Assembly (NCBI GenBank): GCA_002189035.1
Contig: NEEC01000163.1
Location: 20,522 to 84,521 of the forward strand
Origin: Utricularia gibba
Lineage: Eukaryota; Streptophyta; Magnoliopsida; Lamiales; Lentibulariaceae
Direction of reading: 5' to 3'
Length of the DNA: 64,000 nt
Shown here: in pieces, positions 26,701 through 41,100 of the stretch
Position numbering within the stretch: the first letter of the stretch is position 1
How the letters are laid out: each line of letters begins with the position of its first letter
Made by a program: the position numbers and the translations under genes
The notes under the pieces: generated by a model
Seen by the model: only the letters and a program-made list of their open reading frames with translations
Told to the model about the DNA's origin: nothing
Databases searched by the model: none

Positions 26701-28803
26701 ATTGACGCCACATCGTCCAAACCGTTTAGAGTCACGCGACACACAGCATACCGTTTCGAAGCTCATTCTGAGACGTCGTTTTTCGTGTTGGAAGTTCGCC
26801 CATCCGAGGAAAGTTCGAAGCTCGACGGATGGCCCTATATAAGCCTTGAATGGTGTCACAAAATGGCCTACCATTGGGGGTTGGGACTCGTTTGCTCGTT
26901 TTTATGCGAAAATTTTCTCGGCTTGCGAAACACGCGTGATTCGTTAATATATGTCAAAATCTTGAATTTCGCGGCATTCTCATGCGTTTCTACGGGTGTG
27001 CTCGGGCCCGGGACTTCCTACACCAAGGGTGGCCTCGCGCAGCCTTCGCCATTGACGCCACATCGTCCAAACCGTTTAGAGTCACGCGACACACAGCATA
27101 CCGTTTCGAAGCTCATTCTGAGACGATCGTTTTTCGTGTTGGGAGTTCGCCCATCCGAGGAAAGTTCGAAGCTCGACGGATGGCCCTATATAAGCCTTGA
27201 ATGGTGTCACAAAATGGTCTAGCCATTGGGGACGTTGCGACTCCTTTGCTCGTTTTTATGCGAAAATTTCTCGGATTGCGAAACACGCGTGATTCGTTAA
27301 TATATGTCAAAATCTTGAATTTCGCGGCATTCTCATGCGTTTTCTCAGTGTGCTCGGGCCTGGGAATTCCTACATTAAGGGGTGGCCTCGCGCAGCCTTC
27401 GCCATTGACGCCACATCGTCCAAACCGTTTAGAGTCACGCGACACACAGCATACCGTTTCGAAGCTCATTCCGAGACGGTCGTTTTTCGTGTTGGGAGCT
27501 TGCCCATCCGAGGAAAGTTCGAAGCTCGAAGGATGGCCTTATATAGCCTTGAATGGTGTCACAAAATGGCTAGCCATTGGGGACGCGACTCCTTTGCTCG
27601 TTTTTATGCGAAAATAATCTCGGCTTGCGAAACACGCGTGATTCGTTAATATATGTCAAAATCTTGAATTTCGCGGCATTCTCATGCGTTTCTCGTGTGC
27701 TCGGGCCCTGGGACTTCCTACACCAAGGGGTGGCCTCGCGCAGCCTTCGCAATTGACGCCACATCGTCCAAACCGTTTAGAGTCACGCGACACACAGCAT
27801 ACCGTTTCGAAGCTCATTCCGAGACGTCGTTTTTCGTGTTGGAAGTTGCCCATCCGAGGAAAGTTCGAAGCTCGAAGGATGGCCCTATATAAGCCTTGAA
27901 TGGTGTCACAAAATGGCCTAGCCATTGGGGACGTTGGGACTCGTTTGCTCGTTTTTATGCGAAAATTGTTCTCGGCTTGCGAAACACGCGTGATTCGTTA
28001 ATATATGTCAAAATCTTGAATTTCGCGGCATTCTCATGCGTTTCTCCGAGTGTGCTCGGGCCCTGGGAATTCCTACATTAAGGGGTGGCCTCGCGCAGCC
28101 TTCGCCATTGACGCCACATCGTCCAAACCGTTTAGAGTCACGCGACACACAGCATACCGTTTCGAAGCTCATTCCGAGACGGTCGTTTTTCGTGTTGGGA
28201 GCTTGCCCATCCGAGGAAAGTTCGAAGCTCGAAGGATGGCCTTATATTAGCCTTGAATGTGTCCCAAAATGGTCTAGCCATTGGGGACGTTGACTCCTTT
28301 GCTCGTTTTTATGCGAAAATCTCGGCTTGCGAAACACGCGTGATTCGTTAATATATGTCAAAATCTTGAATTTCGCGGCATTCTCATGCGTTTCTACGGG
28401 TGTGCTCGGGCCCCGGGACTTCCTACACCAAGGGGTGGCCTCGCGCAGCCTTCGCCATTGACGCCACATCGTCCAAACCGTTTAGAGTCACGCGACACAC
28501 AGCATACCGTTTCGAAGCTCATTCTGAGACGATCGTTTTTCGTGTTGGAAGTTCGCCCATCCGAGGAAAGTTCGAAGCTCGACGGATGGCCTATATAAGC
28601 CTTGAATGGTGTCACAAAATGGCCTAGCCATTGGGGACGTTGGGACTCGTTTGCTCGTTTTTATGCGAAAATTGTTCTCGGCTTGCGAAACACGCGTGAT
28701 TCGTTAATATATGTCAAAATCTTGAATTTCGCGGCATTCTCATGCGTTTCTCCGAGTGTGCTCGGGCCCTGGGAATTCCTACATTAAGGGGTGGCCTCGC
28801 GCA
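2778..28803 (+). repeat. Middle-left sub-array: 74 satellite monomers
   Basis: Seventy-four contiguous copies averaging 351.7 bp, ranging from 336 bp (21801-22136) to 358 bp (7702-8059 and 10529-10886). The GAATTC-with-ACCAAGG recombinant haplotype is uncommon here: clear cases lie just upstream of 9108, 10173, 13370, 15821, 17587, 18644 and 25638. No insertion or unique sequence interrupts the run. Confidence 0.96.
3647..3660. other. 14-bp perfect palindrome AATGGCTAGCCATT (representative instance)
   Basis: Most copies read AATGG(C/T)CTAGCCATT, which is interrupted by one central base. Copies lacking that base, like this one, form a perfect 14-bp palindrome with a GCTAGC core. The base missing is the C/T polymorphic one. 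Similar copies occur near 19528, 27569, 36348, 42328 and 54268. Confidence 0.8.
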
Positions 28804-29122
28804 GCCTTCGCCATGACGCCACATCGTTTTTAGAGTTACCGTTTCGAAGCTCATTCTGAGACGATCGTTTTTCGTGTTGGGAGCCCATCCGAGGAAAGTT
28901 CGAAGCTCGACGGATGGCCCTATATAGCCTTGAATGGTGTCACAAAATGGCCTAGCCATTGGGGACGTTGCGACTCTTTGCTCGTTTTTATGCGAAAATT
29001 GTTCTCGGCTTGCGAAACACGCGTGATTCGTTAATATATCAAAATCTTGAATTTCGCGGCATTCTCATGCGTTTCTCGGGTGTGCTCGGGGGACTTCCTA
29101 CACCAAGGGGTGGCCTCGCGCA
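28804..29122 (+). repeat. Degraded 319-bp satellite monomer
   Basis: The losses fall in the normally invariant first block. Between ACATCGT and TTTAGAGT the CCAAACCG stretch is missing (with one extra T). Between AGAGT and TACCG about 16 bp (CACGCGACACACAGCA) are missing. The variable region is also shortened (GGGAGCCCATCC) and GCCATTGACG has become GCCATGACG. The neighbouring copies are close to normal length. Confidence 0.9.
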
Positions 29123-32100
29123 GCCTTCGCCATTGACGCCACATCGTCCAAACCGTTTAGAGTCACGCGACACACAGCATACCGTTTCGAAGCTCATTCT
29201 GAGACGATCGTTTTTCGTGTTGGGAGCCCATCCGAGGAAAGTTCGAAGCTCGACGGATGGCCCTATATAAGCCTTGAATGGTGTCACAAAATGGCCTAGC
29301 CATTGGGGACGTTGCGACTCGTTTGCTCGTTTTTATGCGAAAATAATCTCGGCTTGCGAAACACGCGTGATTCGTTAATATATGTCAAAATCTTGAATTT
29401 CGCGGCATTCTCATGCGTTTCTCGGGTGTGCTCGGCCCCGGGACTTCCTACACAAGGGGTGGCCTCGCGCAGCCTTCGCCATTGACGCCACATCGTCCAA
29501 ACCGTTTAGAGTCACGCGACACACAGCATACCGTTTCGAAGCTCATTCTGAGACGGTCGTTTTTCGTGTTGGGAGTTCGCCCATCCGAGGAAAGTTCGAA
29601 GCTCGACGGATGGCCCTATAAGCCTTGAATGGTGTCACAAAATGGCTAGCCATTGGGGACGTTGGGACTCGTTTTGCTCGTTTTTATGCGAAAATTGTTC
29701 TCGGCTTGCGAAACACGCGTGATTCGTTAATATATGTCAAAATCTTGAATTTCGCGGCATTCTCATGCGTTTCTCCGAGTGTGCTCGGGCCCTGGAATTC
29801 CTACATTAAGGGGTGGCCTCGCGCAGCCTTCGCCATTGACGCCACATCGTCCAAACCGTTTAGAGTCACGCGACACACAGCATACCGTTTCGAAGCTCAT
29901 TCCGAGACGATCGTTTTTCGTGTTGGGAGTCGCCCATCCGAGGAAAGTTCGAAGCTCGACGGATGGCCCTATATAAGCCTTGAATGGTGTCACAAAATGG
30001 CCTAGCCATTGGGGACGTTGCGACTCCTTTGCTCGTTTTTATGCGAAAATTGTTCTCGGATTGCGAAACACGCGTGATTCGTTAATATATGTAAAAATCT
30101 TGAATTTCGCGGCATTCTCATGCGTTTCTCCGAGTGTGCTCGGGCCCCGGGACTTCCTACACCAAGGGGTGGCCTCGCGCAGCCTTCGCCATTGACGCCA
30201 CATCGTCCAAACCGTTTAGAGTCACGCGACACACAGCATACCGTTTCGAAGCTCATTCTGAGACGATCGTTTTTCGTGTTGGGAGTCGCCCATCCGAGGA
30301 AAGTTCGAAGCTCGACGGATGGCCTATATAGCCTTGAATGGTGTCACAAAATGGTCTAGCCATTGGGGACGTTGCGACTCCTTTGCTCGTTTTTATGCGA
30401 AAACGGCTTGCGAAACACGCGTGATTCGTTAATATATGTCAAAATCTTGAATTTCGCGGCATTCTCATGCGTTTCTCGTGTGCTCGGGCCCTGGGACTTC
30501 CTACACCAAGGGGTGGCCTCGCGCAGCCTTCGCCATTGACGCCACATCGTCCAAACCGTTTAGAGTCACGCGACACACAGCATACCGTTTCGAAGCTCAT
30601 TCTGAGACGATCGTTTTTCGTGTTGGGAGTCGCCCATCCGAGGAAAGTTCGAAGCTCGAAGGATGGCCTATATAGCCTTGAATGGTGTCACAAAATGGCT
30701 AGCCATTGGGGACGTTGCGACTCCTTTGCTCGTTTTTATGCGAAAATTATTCTCGGATTGCGAAACACGCGTGATTCGTTAATATATGTCAAAATCTTGA
30801 ATTTCGCGGCATTCTCATGCGTTTCTCCGAGTGTGCTCGGGCCCTGGAATTCCTACATTAAGGGGTGGCCTCGCGCAGCCTTCGCCATTGACGCCACATC
30901 GTCCAAACCGTTTAGAGTCACGCGACACACAGCATACCGTTTCGAAGCTCATTCTGAGACGATCGTTTTTTCGTGTTGGGAAATCGCCCATCCGAGGAAA
31001 GTTCGAAGCTCGACGGATGGCCCTATATAAGCCTTGAATGGTGTCACAAAATGGCTAGCCATTGGGGACGTTGCGACTCCTTTGCTCGTTTTTATGCGAA
31101 AATTGTTCTCGGCTTGCGAAACACGCGTGATTCGTTAATATATGTCAAAATCTTGAATTTCGCGGCATTCTCATGCGTTTCTCCGAGTGTGCTCGGGCCC
31201 TGGGAATTCCTACATTAAGGGGTGGCCTCGCGCAGCCTTCGCCATTGACGCCACATCGTCCAAACCGTTTAGAGTCACGCGACACACAGCATACCGTTTC
31301 GAAGCTCATTCCGAGACGGTCGTTTTTCGTGTTGGGAGTCGCCCATCCGAGGAAAGTTCGAAGCTCGACGGATGGCCTATATAAGCCTTGAATGGTGTCA
31401 CAAATGGTCTAGCCATTGGGGACATTGCGACTCCTTTGCTCGTTTTTATGCGAAAATATTCGGGCTTGCGAAACACGCGTGATTCGTTAATATATGTCAA
31501 AATCTTGAATTTCGCGGCATTCTCATGCGTTTCTCCGTGTGCTCGGGCCCTGGGAATTCCTACACCAAGGGGTGGCCTCGCGCAGCCTTCGCCATTGACG
31601 CCACATCGTCCAAACCGTTTAGAGTCACGCGACACACAGCATACCGTTTCGAAGCTCATTCCGAGACGGTCGTTTTTTGTGTTGAAAGTTGCCCATCCGA
31701 GGAAAGTTCGAAGCTCGAAGGATGGCCCTATATAAGCCTTGAATGGTGTCACAAAATGGCCTAGCCATTGGGGACGTTGGGACTCGTTTGCTCGTTTTTA
31801 TGCGAAAATTTCTCGGCTTGCGAAACACGCGTGATTCGTTAATATATGTCAAAATCTTGAATTTCGCGGCATTCTCATGCGTTTCTCGGGTGTGCTCGGG
31901 CCCGGGACTTCCTACACCAAGGGGTGGCCTCGCGCAGCCTTCGCCATTGACGCCACATCGTCCAAACCGTTTAGAGTCACGCGACACACAGCATACCGTT
32001 TCGAAGCTCATTCTGAGACGGTCGTTTTTTCGTGTTGGGAGTCGCCCATCCGAGGAAAGTTCGAAGCTCGACGGATGGCCCTATATAAGCCTTGAATGGT

Positions 32101-35100
32101 GTCACAAAATGGCCTAGCCATTGGGGACGTTGCGACTCGTTTGCTCGTTTTTATGCGAAAATAATTCGGCTTGCGAAACACGCGTGATTCGTTAATATAT
32201 GTCAAAATCTTGAATTTCGCGGCATTCTCATGCGTTTCTCCGGGTGTGCTCGGGCCCTGGGAATTCCTACACCAAGGGGTGGCCTCGCGCAGCCTTCGCC
32301 ATTGACGCCACAATCGTCCAAACCGTTTAGAGTCACGCGACACACAGCATACCGTTTCGAAGCTCATTCTGAGACGATCGTTTTTCGTGTTGGAGTCGCC
32401 CATCCGAGGAAAGTTCGAAGCTCGACGGATGGCCCTATATAAGCCTTGAATGGTGTCACAAAATGGCCTAGCCATTGGGGACGTTGCGACTCCTTTGCTC
32501 GTTTTTATGCGAAAACTCTCGGCTTGCGAAACACGCGTGATTCGTTAATATATGTAAAAATCTTGAATTTCGCGGCATTCTCATGCGTTTCTACGGGTGT
32601 GCTCGGGGGGACTTCCTACACCAAGGGGTGGCCTCGCGCAGCCTTCGCCATTGACGCCACATCGTCCAAACCGTTTAGAGTCACGCGACACACAGCATAC
32701 CGTTTCGAAGCTCATTCTGAGACGATCGTTTTTCGTGTTGGGAGTCGCCCATCCGAGGAAAGTTCGAAGCTCGAAGGATGCCTATATTAAGCCTTGAATG
32801 GTGTCACAAAATGGTCCTAGCCATTGGGGACGTTGCGACTCCTTTGCTCGTTTTTATGCGAAAATTTCTCGGATTGCGAAACACGCGTGATTCGTTAATA
32901 TATGTCAAAATCTGAATTTCGCGGCATTCTCATGCGTTTCTCGTGTGCTCGGGCCAACTTCCTACACCAAGGGGTGGCCTCGCGCAGCCTTCGCCATTGA
33001 CGCCACATCGTCCAAACCGTTTAGAGTCACGCGACACACAGCATACCGTTTCGAAGCTCATTCTGAGACGATCGTTTTTCGTGTTGGGAGTTCGCCCATC
33101 CGAGGAAAGTTCGAAGCTCGACGGATGGCCCTATATAAGCCTTGAATGGTGTCACAAAATGGCCTAGCCATTGGGGACGTTGCGACTCCTTTGCTCGTTT
33201 TTATGCGAAAATTTTCTCGGCTTGCGAAACACGCGTGATTCGTTAATATATGTCAAAATCTTGAATTTCGCGGCATTCTCATGCGTTTTCTCGAGTGTGC
33301 TCGGGCCCTGGGAATTTCCTACACCAAGGGGTGGCCTCGCGCAGCCTTCGCCATTGACGCCACATCGTCCAAACCGTTTAGAGTCACGCGACACACAGCA
33401 TACCGTTTCGAAGCTCATTCTGAGACGGTCGTTTTTCGTGTTGGGAGCGCGCCATCCGAGGAAAGTTCGAAGCTCGAAGGATGGCCCTATATAGCCTTGA
33501 ATGGTGTCACAAAATGGCCTAGCCATTGGGGACGTTGGACTCCTTTGCTCGTTTTTATGCGAAAATTATTCTCGGCTTGCGAAACACGCGTGATTCGTTA
33601 ATATATGTCAAAATCTTGAATTTCGCGGCATTCTCATGCGTTTCTACGGGTGTGCTCGGGCCCTGGGACTTCCTACACCAAGGGGTGGCCTCGCGCAGCC
33701 TTCGCCATTGACGCCACATCGTCCAAACCGTTTAGAGTCACGCGACACACAGCATACCGTTTCGAAGCTCATTCTGAGACGATCGTTTTTCGTGTTGGGA
33801 GTTCGCCATCCGAGGAAAGTTCGAAGCTCGACGGATGGCCCTATATAAGCCTTGAATGGTGTCACAAAATGGCCTAGCCATTGGGGACATTGCGACTCCT
33901 TTGCTCGTTTTTATGCGAAAATTATTCTCGGATTGCGAAACACGCGTGATTCGTTAATATATGTCAAAATCTTGAATTTCGCGGCATTCTCATGCGTTTC
34001 TCCGAGTGTGCTCGGGCCCTGGGAATTCCTACATTAAGGGGTGGCCTCGCGCAGCCTTCGCCATTGACGCCACATCGTCCAAACCGTTTAGAGTCACGCG
34101 ACACACAGCATACCGTTTCGAAGCTCATTCTGAGACGATCGTTTTTCGTGTTGGGAGTTCCCATCCGAGGAAAGTTCGAAGCTCGACGGATGGCCCTATA
34201 TAAGCCTTGAATGGTGTCACAAAATGGCCTAGCCATTGGGGACGTTGGGACTCGTTTGCTCGTTTTTATGCGAAAATAATTCTCGGCTTGCGAAACACGC
34301 GTGATTCGTTAATATATGTCAAAATCTTGAATTTCGCGGCATTCTCATGCGTTTCTCGAGTGTGCTCGGGCCCTGGGACTTCCTACACCAAGGGGTGGCC
34401 TCGCGCAGCCTTCGCCATTGACGCCACATCGTCCAAACCGTTTAGAGTCACGCGACACACAGCATACCGTTTCGAAGCTCATTCCGAGACGGTCGTTTTT
34501 CGTGTTGGGAGCTTGCCCATCCGAGGAAAGTTCGAAGCTCGAGGATGGCCCTATATAAGCCTTGAATGGTGTCACAAATGGCTAGCCATTGGGGACGTTG
34601 GACTCCTTTGCTCGTTTTTATGCGAAAATTATTCTCGGATTGCGAAACACGCGTGATTCGTTAATATATGTCAAAATCTTGAATTTCGCGGCATTCTCAT
34701 GCGTTTCTCCGAGTGTGCTCGGGCCCTGGGAATTCCTACATTAAGGGGTGGCCTCGCGCAGCCTTCGCCATTGACGCCACATCGTCCAAACCGTTTAGAG
34801 TCACGCGACACACAGCATACCGTTTCGAAGCTCATTCTGAGACGATCGTTTTTCGTGTTGGGAGTTGCCCATCCGAGGAAAGTTCGAAGCTCGAAGGATG
34901 GCCTTATATTAGCCTTGAATGGTGTCACAAAATGGTCTAGCCATTGGGGACGTTGCGACTCCTTTGCTCGTTTTTATGCGAAAATTATTCTCGGCTTGCG
35001 AAACACGCGTGATTCGTTAATATATGTCAAAATCTTGAATTTCGCGGCATTCTCATGCGTTTCTCGGGTGTGCTCGGGCCCGGGACTTCCTACACCAAGG

Positions 35101-38100
35101 GGTGGCCTCGCGCAGCCTTCGCCATTGACGCCACATCGTCCAAACCGTTTAGAGTCACGCGACACACAGCATACCGTTTCGAAGCTCATTCTGAGACGAT
35201 CGTTTTTCGTGTTGGGAGTTCGCCCATCCGAGGAAAGTTCGAAGCTCGAAGGATGGCCTATATTAGCCTTGAATGGTGTCACAAAATGGTCTAGCCATTG
35301 GGGACGTTGCGACGCGTTTGCTCGTTTTTATGCGAAAATTGTCGGATTGCGAAACACGCGTGATTCGTTAATATATGTCAAAATCTTGAATTTCGCGCAT
35401 TCTCATGCGTTTCTATGGGTGTGCTCGGGCCCTGGGACTTCCTACACCAAGGGGTGGCCTCGCGCAGCCTTCGCCATTGACGCCACATCGTCCAAACCGT
35501 TTAGAGTCACGCGACACACAGCATACCGTTTCGAAGCTCATTCTGAGACGGTCGTTTTTCGTGTTGGGAGTTCGCCCATCCGAGGAAAGTTCGAAGCTCG
35601 ACGGATGGCCTATATAAGCCTTGAATGGTGTCACAAAATGGCCTAGCCATTGGGGACGTTGGGACTCGTTTGCTCGTTTTTATGCGAAAACTAATCTCGG
35701 CTTGCGAAACACGCGTGATTCGTTAATATATGTCAAAATCTTGAATTTCGCGGCATTCTCATGCGTTTCTCCGAGTGTGCTCGGGCCCTGGGAATTCCTA
35801 CATTAAGGGGTGGCCTCGCGCAGCCTTCGCAATTGACGCCACACGTCCAAACCGTTTAGAGTCACGCGACACACAGCATACCGTTTCGAAGCTCATTCTG
35901 AGACGTCGTTTTTCGTGTTGGAAGTTGCCCATCCGAAAGTTCGAAGCTCGAAGGATGGCCCTATATAAGCCTTGAATGGTGTCACAAAATGGCCTAGCCA
36001 TTGGGGACGTTGGGACTCGTTTGCTCGTTTTTATGCGAAAATTGTTCTCGGCTTGCGAAACACGCGTGATTCGTTAATATATGTCAAAATCTTGAATTTC
36101 GCGGCATTCTCATGCGTTTCTCCGAGTGTGCTCGGGCCCTGGGAATTCCTACATTAAGGGGTGGCCCTCGCGCAGCCTTCGCCATTGACGCCACATCGTC
36201 CAAACCGTTTAGAGTCACGCGACACACAGCATACCGTTTCGAAGCTCATTCCGAGACGGTCGTTTTTCGTGTTGGGAGTTCGCCCATCCGAGGAAAGTTC
36301 GAAGCTCGACGGGATGGCCCTATATAAGCCTTGAATGGTGTCACAAAATGGCTAGCCATTGGGGACGTTGCGACTCCTTTGCTCGTTTTTATGCGAAAAT
36401 TATTCTCGGCTTGCGAAACACGCGTGATTCGTTAATATATGTCAAAAATTGAATTTCGCGGCATTCTCATGCGTTTCTAGTGTGCTCGGGCCCTGGGAAT
36501 TCCTACATTAAGGGGTGGCCTCGCGCAGCCTTCGCCATTGACGCCACATCGTCCAAACCGTTTAGAGTCACGCGACACACAGCATACCGTTTCGAAGCTC
36601 ATTCTGAGACGATCGTTTTTCGTGTTGGGAGTTCGCCCATCCGAGGAAAGTTCGAAGCTCGACGGATGGCCCTATATAAGCCTTGAATGGTGTCACAAAA
36701 TGGCCTAGCCATTGGGGACGTTGGGACTCGTTTGCTCGTTTTTATGCGAAAATAATTCTCGGCTTGCGAAACACGCGTGATTCGTTAATATATGTCAAAA
36801 TCTTGAATTTCGCGGCATTCTCATGCGTTTCTCCGGTGTGCTCGGGCCCTGGGACTTCCTACACCAAGGGGTGGCCTCGCGCAGCCCTTCGCCATTGACG
36901 CCACGTCCAAAAACCGTTTAGAGTCACGCGACACACAGCATACCGTTTCGAAGCTCATTCCGAGACGGTCGTTTTTCGTGTTGGGAGCTTGCCCATCCGA
37001 AAGTTCGAAGCTCGAAGGATGGCCCTATATAAGCCTTGAATGGTGTCACAAAATGGTCTAGCCATTGGGGACGTTGGGACTCGTTTGCTCGTTTTTATGC
37101 GAAAATTGTTCTCGGCTTGCGAAACACGCGTGATTCGTTAATATATGTCAAAATCTTGAATTTCGCGGCATTCTCATGCGTTTCTCCGAGTGTGCTCGGG
37201 CCCTGGGAATTCCTACATTAAGGGGTGGCCTCGCGCAGCCTTCGCCATTGACGCCACATCGTCCAAACCGTTTAGAGTCACGCGACACACAGCATACCGT
37301 TTCGAAGCTCATTCCGAGACGGTCGTTTTTCGTGTTGGGAGTTGCCCATCCGAGGAAAGTTCGAAGCTCGAAGGATGGCCTTATAAGCCTTCAATGGTGT
37401 CACAAAATGGTCTAGCCATTGGGGACATTGCGACTCCTTTGCTCGTTTTTATGCGAAAATTATTCTCGGCTTGCGAAACACGCGTGATTCGTTAATATAT
37501 GTCAAAATCTTGAATTTCGCGGCATTCTCATGCGTTTCTCGGGTGTGCTCGGGCCCTGGGAATTCCTACACCAAGGGGTGGCCTCGCGCAGCCTTCGCCA
37601 TTGACGCCACATCGTCCAAACCGTTTAGAGTCACGCGACACACAGCATACCGTTTCGAAGCTCATTCTGAGACGATCGTTTTTCGTGTTGGGAGTCGCCC
37701 ATCCGAGGAAAGTTCGAAGCTCGAGGATGGCCTATATAGCCTTGAATGGTGTCACAAAATGGTCTAGCCATTGGGGACGTTGCGACTCCTTTGCTCGTTT
37801 TTATGCGAAAATTTTTCTCGGCTTGCGAAACACGCGTGATTCGTTAATATATGTCAAAATCTTGAATTTCGCGGCATTCTCATGCGTTTCTCGGGTGTGC
37901 TCGGGCCCTGGGACTTCCTACACCAAGGGGTGGCCTCGCGCAGCCTTCGCCATTGACGCCACATCGTCCAAACCGTTTAGAGTCACGCGACACACAGCAT
38001 ACGTTTCGAAGCTCATTCTGAGACGATCGTTTTTCGTGTTGGGAGTTCGCCCATCCGAGGAAAGTTCGAAGCTCGACGGATGGCCCTATATAAGCCTTGA

Positions 38101-41100
38101 ATGGTGTCACAAAATGGCCTAGCCATTGGGGACGTTGCGACTCCTTTGCTCGTTTTTATGCGAAAATATTCTCGGCTTGCGAAACACGCGTGATTCGTTA
38201 ATATATGTCAAAATCTTGAATTTCGCGGCATTCTCATGCGTTTCTCGGTGTGCTCGGGCCCTGGGAATTCCTACACCAAGGGGTGGCCTCGCGCAGCCTT
38301 CGCCATTGACGCCACATCTCCAAACCGTTTAGAGTCACGCGACACACAGCATACCGTTTCGAAGCTCATTCTGAGACGGTCGTTTTTCGTGTTGGGAGGC
38401 CCATCCGAGGAAAGTTCGAAGCTCGACGGATGGCCCTATATAAGCCTTGAATGGTGTCACAAAATGGCCTAGCCATTGGGACGTTGGGACTCGTTTGCTC
38501 GTTTTTATGCGAAAATTGTTCTCGGCTTGCGAAACACGCGTGATTCGTTAATATATGTCAAAATCTTGAATTTCGCGCATTCTCATGCGTTTCTCCGAGT
38601 GTGCTCGGGCCCTGGGAATTCCTACATTAAGGGGTGGCCTCGCGCAGCCTTCGCCATTGACGCCACATCGTCCAAACCGTTTAGAGTCACGCGACACACA
38701 GCATACCGTTTCGAAGCTCATTCTGAGACGGTCGTTTTTCGTGTTGGGAGCTTGCCCATCCGAGGAAGTTCGAAGCTCGAAGGATGGCCCTATATTAGCC
38801 TTCAATGGTGTCACAAAATGGTCTAGCCATTGGGGACGTTGCGACTCCTTTGCTCGTTTTTATGCGAAAATTATTCTCGGATTGCGAAACACGCGTGATT
38901 CGTTAATATATGTCAAAATCTTGAATTTCGCGGCATTCTCATGCGTTTCTCGGTGTGCTCGGGCCCTGGGACTTCCTACACCAAGGGTGGCCTCGCGCAG
39001 CCTTCGCCATTGACGCCACATCGTCCAAACCGTTTAGAGTCACGCGACACACAGCATACCGTTTCGAAGCTCATTCTGAGACGATCGTTTTTCGTGTTGG
39101 AGTCGCCCATCCGAGGAAAGTTCGAAGCTCGAAGGATGGCCTATATTAGCCTTGAATGGTGTCACAAAATGGTCTAGCCATTGGGGACGTTGCGACTCCT
39201 TTGCTCGTTTTTATGCGAAAATTTTCTCGGATTGCGAAACACGCGTGATTCGTTAATATATGTCAAAATCTTGAATTTCGCGGCATTCTCATGCGTTTCT
39301 GGGTGTGCTCGGGCCTGGGACTTCCTACACCAAGGGGTGGCCTCGCGCAGCCTTCGCCATTGACGCCACATCGTCCAAACCGTTTAGAGTCACGCGACAC
39401 ACAGCATACCGTTTCGAAGCTCATTCCGAGACGGTCGTTTTTCGTGTTGGGAGTTCGCCCATCCGAGGAAAGTTCGAAGCTCGACGGATGGCCCTATATA
39501 AGCCTTGAATGGTGTCACAAAATGGCCTAGCCATTGGGGACGTTGCGACTCCTTTGCTCGTTTTTATGCGAAAATAATCTCGGCTTGCGAAACACGCGTG
39601 ATTCGTTAATATATGTCAAAATCTTGAATTTCGCGGCATTCTCATGCGTTTCTCGTGTGCTCGGGCCCGGGGACTTCCTACACCAAGGGGTGGCCTCGCG
39701 CAGCCTTCGCCATTGACGCCACATCGTCCAAACCGTTTAGAGTCACGCGACACACAGCATACCGTTTCGAAGCTCATTCTGAGACGGTCGTTTTTCGTGT
39801 TGGGAGCTTGCCCATCCGAAAAGTTCGAAGCTCGGATGGCCCTATATAAGCCTTGAATGGTGTCACAAAATGGCCTAGCCATTGGGGACGTTGCGACTCG
39901 TTTGCTCGTTTTTATGCGAAAATTATTCTCGGCTTGCGAAACACGCGTGATTCGTTAATATATGTCAAAATCTTGAATTTCGCGCATTCTCATGCGTTTC
40001 TCGAGTGTGCTCGGCCCGGGAATTCCTACATTAAGGGGTGGCCTCGCGCAGCCTTCGCCATTGACGCCACATCGTCCAAACCGTTTAGAGTCACGCGACA
40101 CACAGCATACCGTTTCGAAGCTCATTCTGAGACGCGTTTTTCGTGTTGGGAGCTTGCCCATCCGAGGAAAGTTCGAAGCTCGAAGGATGGCCCTATATAG
40201 CCTTCAATGGTGTCACAAAATGGCTAGCCATTGGGGACGTTGCGACTCCTTTGCTCGTTTTTATGCGAAAACTCGGCTTGCGAAACACGCGTGATTCGTT
40301 AATATATGTCAAAATCTTGAATTTCGCGGCATTCTCATGCGTTTCTCGGGTGTGCTCGGGCCCCGGGACTTCCTACACCAAGGGGTGGCCTCGCGCAGCC
40401 TTCGCCATTGACGCCACATCGTCCAAACCGTTTAGAGTCACGCGACACACAGCATACCGTTTCGAAGCTCATTCTGAGACGATCGTTTTTCGTGTTGGGA
40501 GTCGCCCATCCGAGGAAAGTTCGAAGCTCGAGGATGGCCCTATATTAAGCCTTGAATGGTGTCACAAATGGTCTAGCCATTGGGGACGTTGCGACTCCTT
40601 TGCTCGTTTTTATGCGAAAATTGTCTCGGATTGCGAAACACGCGTGATTCGTTAATATATGTCAAAATCTTGAATTTCGCGGCATTCTCATGCGTTTCTA
40701 CGGGTGTGCTCGGGCCTGGGACTTCCTACACCAAGGGGTGGCCTCGCGCAGCCTGCATTGACGCCACATCGTCCAAACCGTTTAGAGTCACGCGACACAC
40801 AGCATACCGTTTCGAAGCTCATTCTGAGACGATCGTTTTTCGTGTTGGGAGTCGCCCATCCGAGGAAAGTTCGAAGCTCGAAGGATGGCCCTATATAGCC
40901 TTGAATGGTGTCACAAAATGGTCTAGCCATTGGGGACATTGCGACTCCTTTGCTCGTTTTTATGCGAAAATTATTCTCGGATTGCGAAACACGCGTGATT
41001 CGTTAATATATGTCAAAATCTTGAATTTCGCGCATTCTCATGCGTTTCTCCGGTGTGCTCGGGCCTGGGAATTCCTACAAAGGGGTGGCCTCGCGCAGCC

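Noticed and set aside
26254-26874. 206-codon open frame, minus strand
   Set aside because: It is the antisense reading of two satellite copies, with no feature beyond the repeat.
34699-35646. 315-codon open frame, plus strand
   Set aside because: The same repeat-derived open frame spanning nearly three monomers. The translated words repeat in all frames of the array, as expected for satellite DNA.
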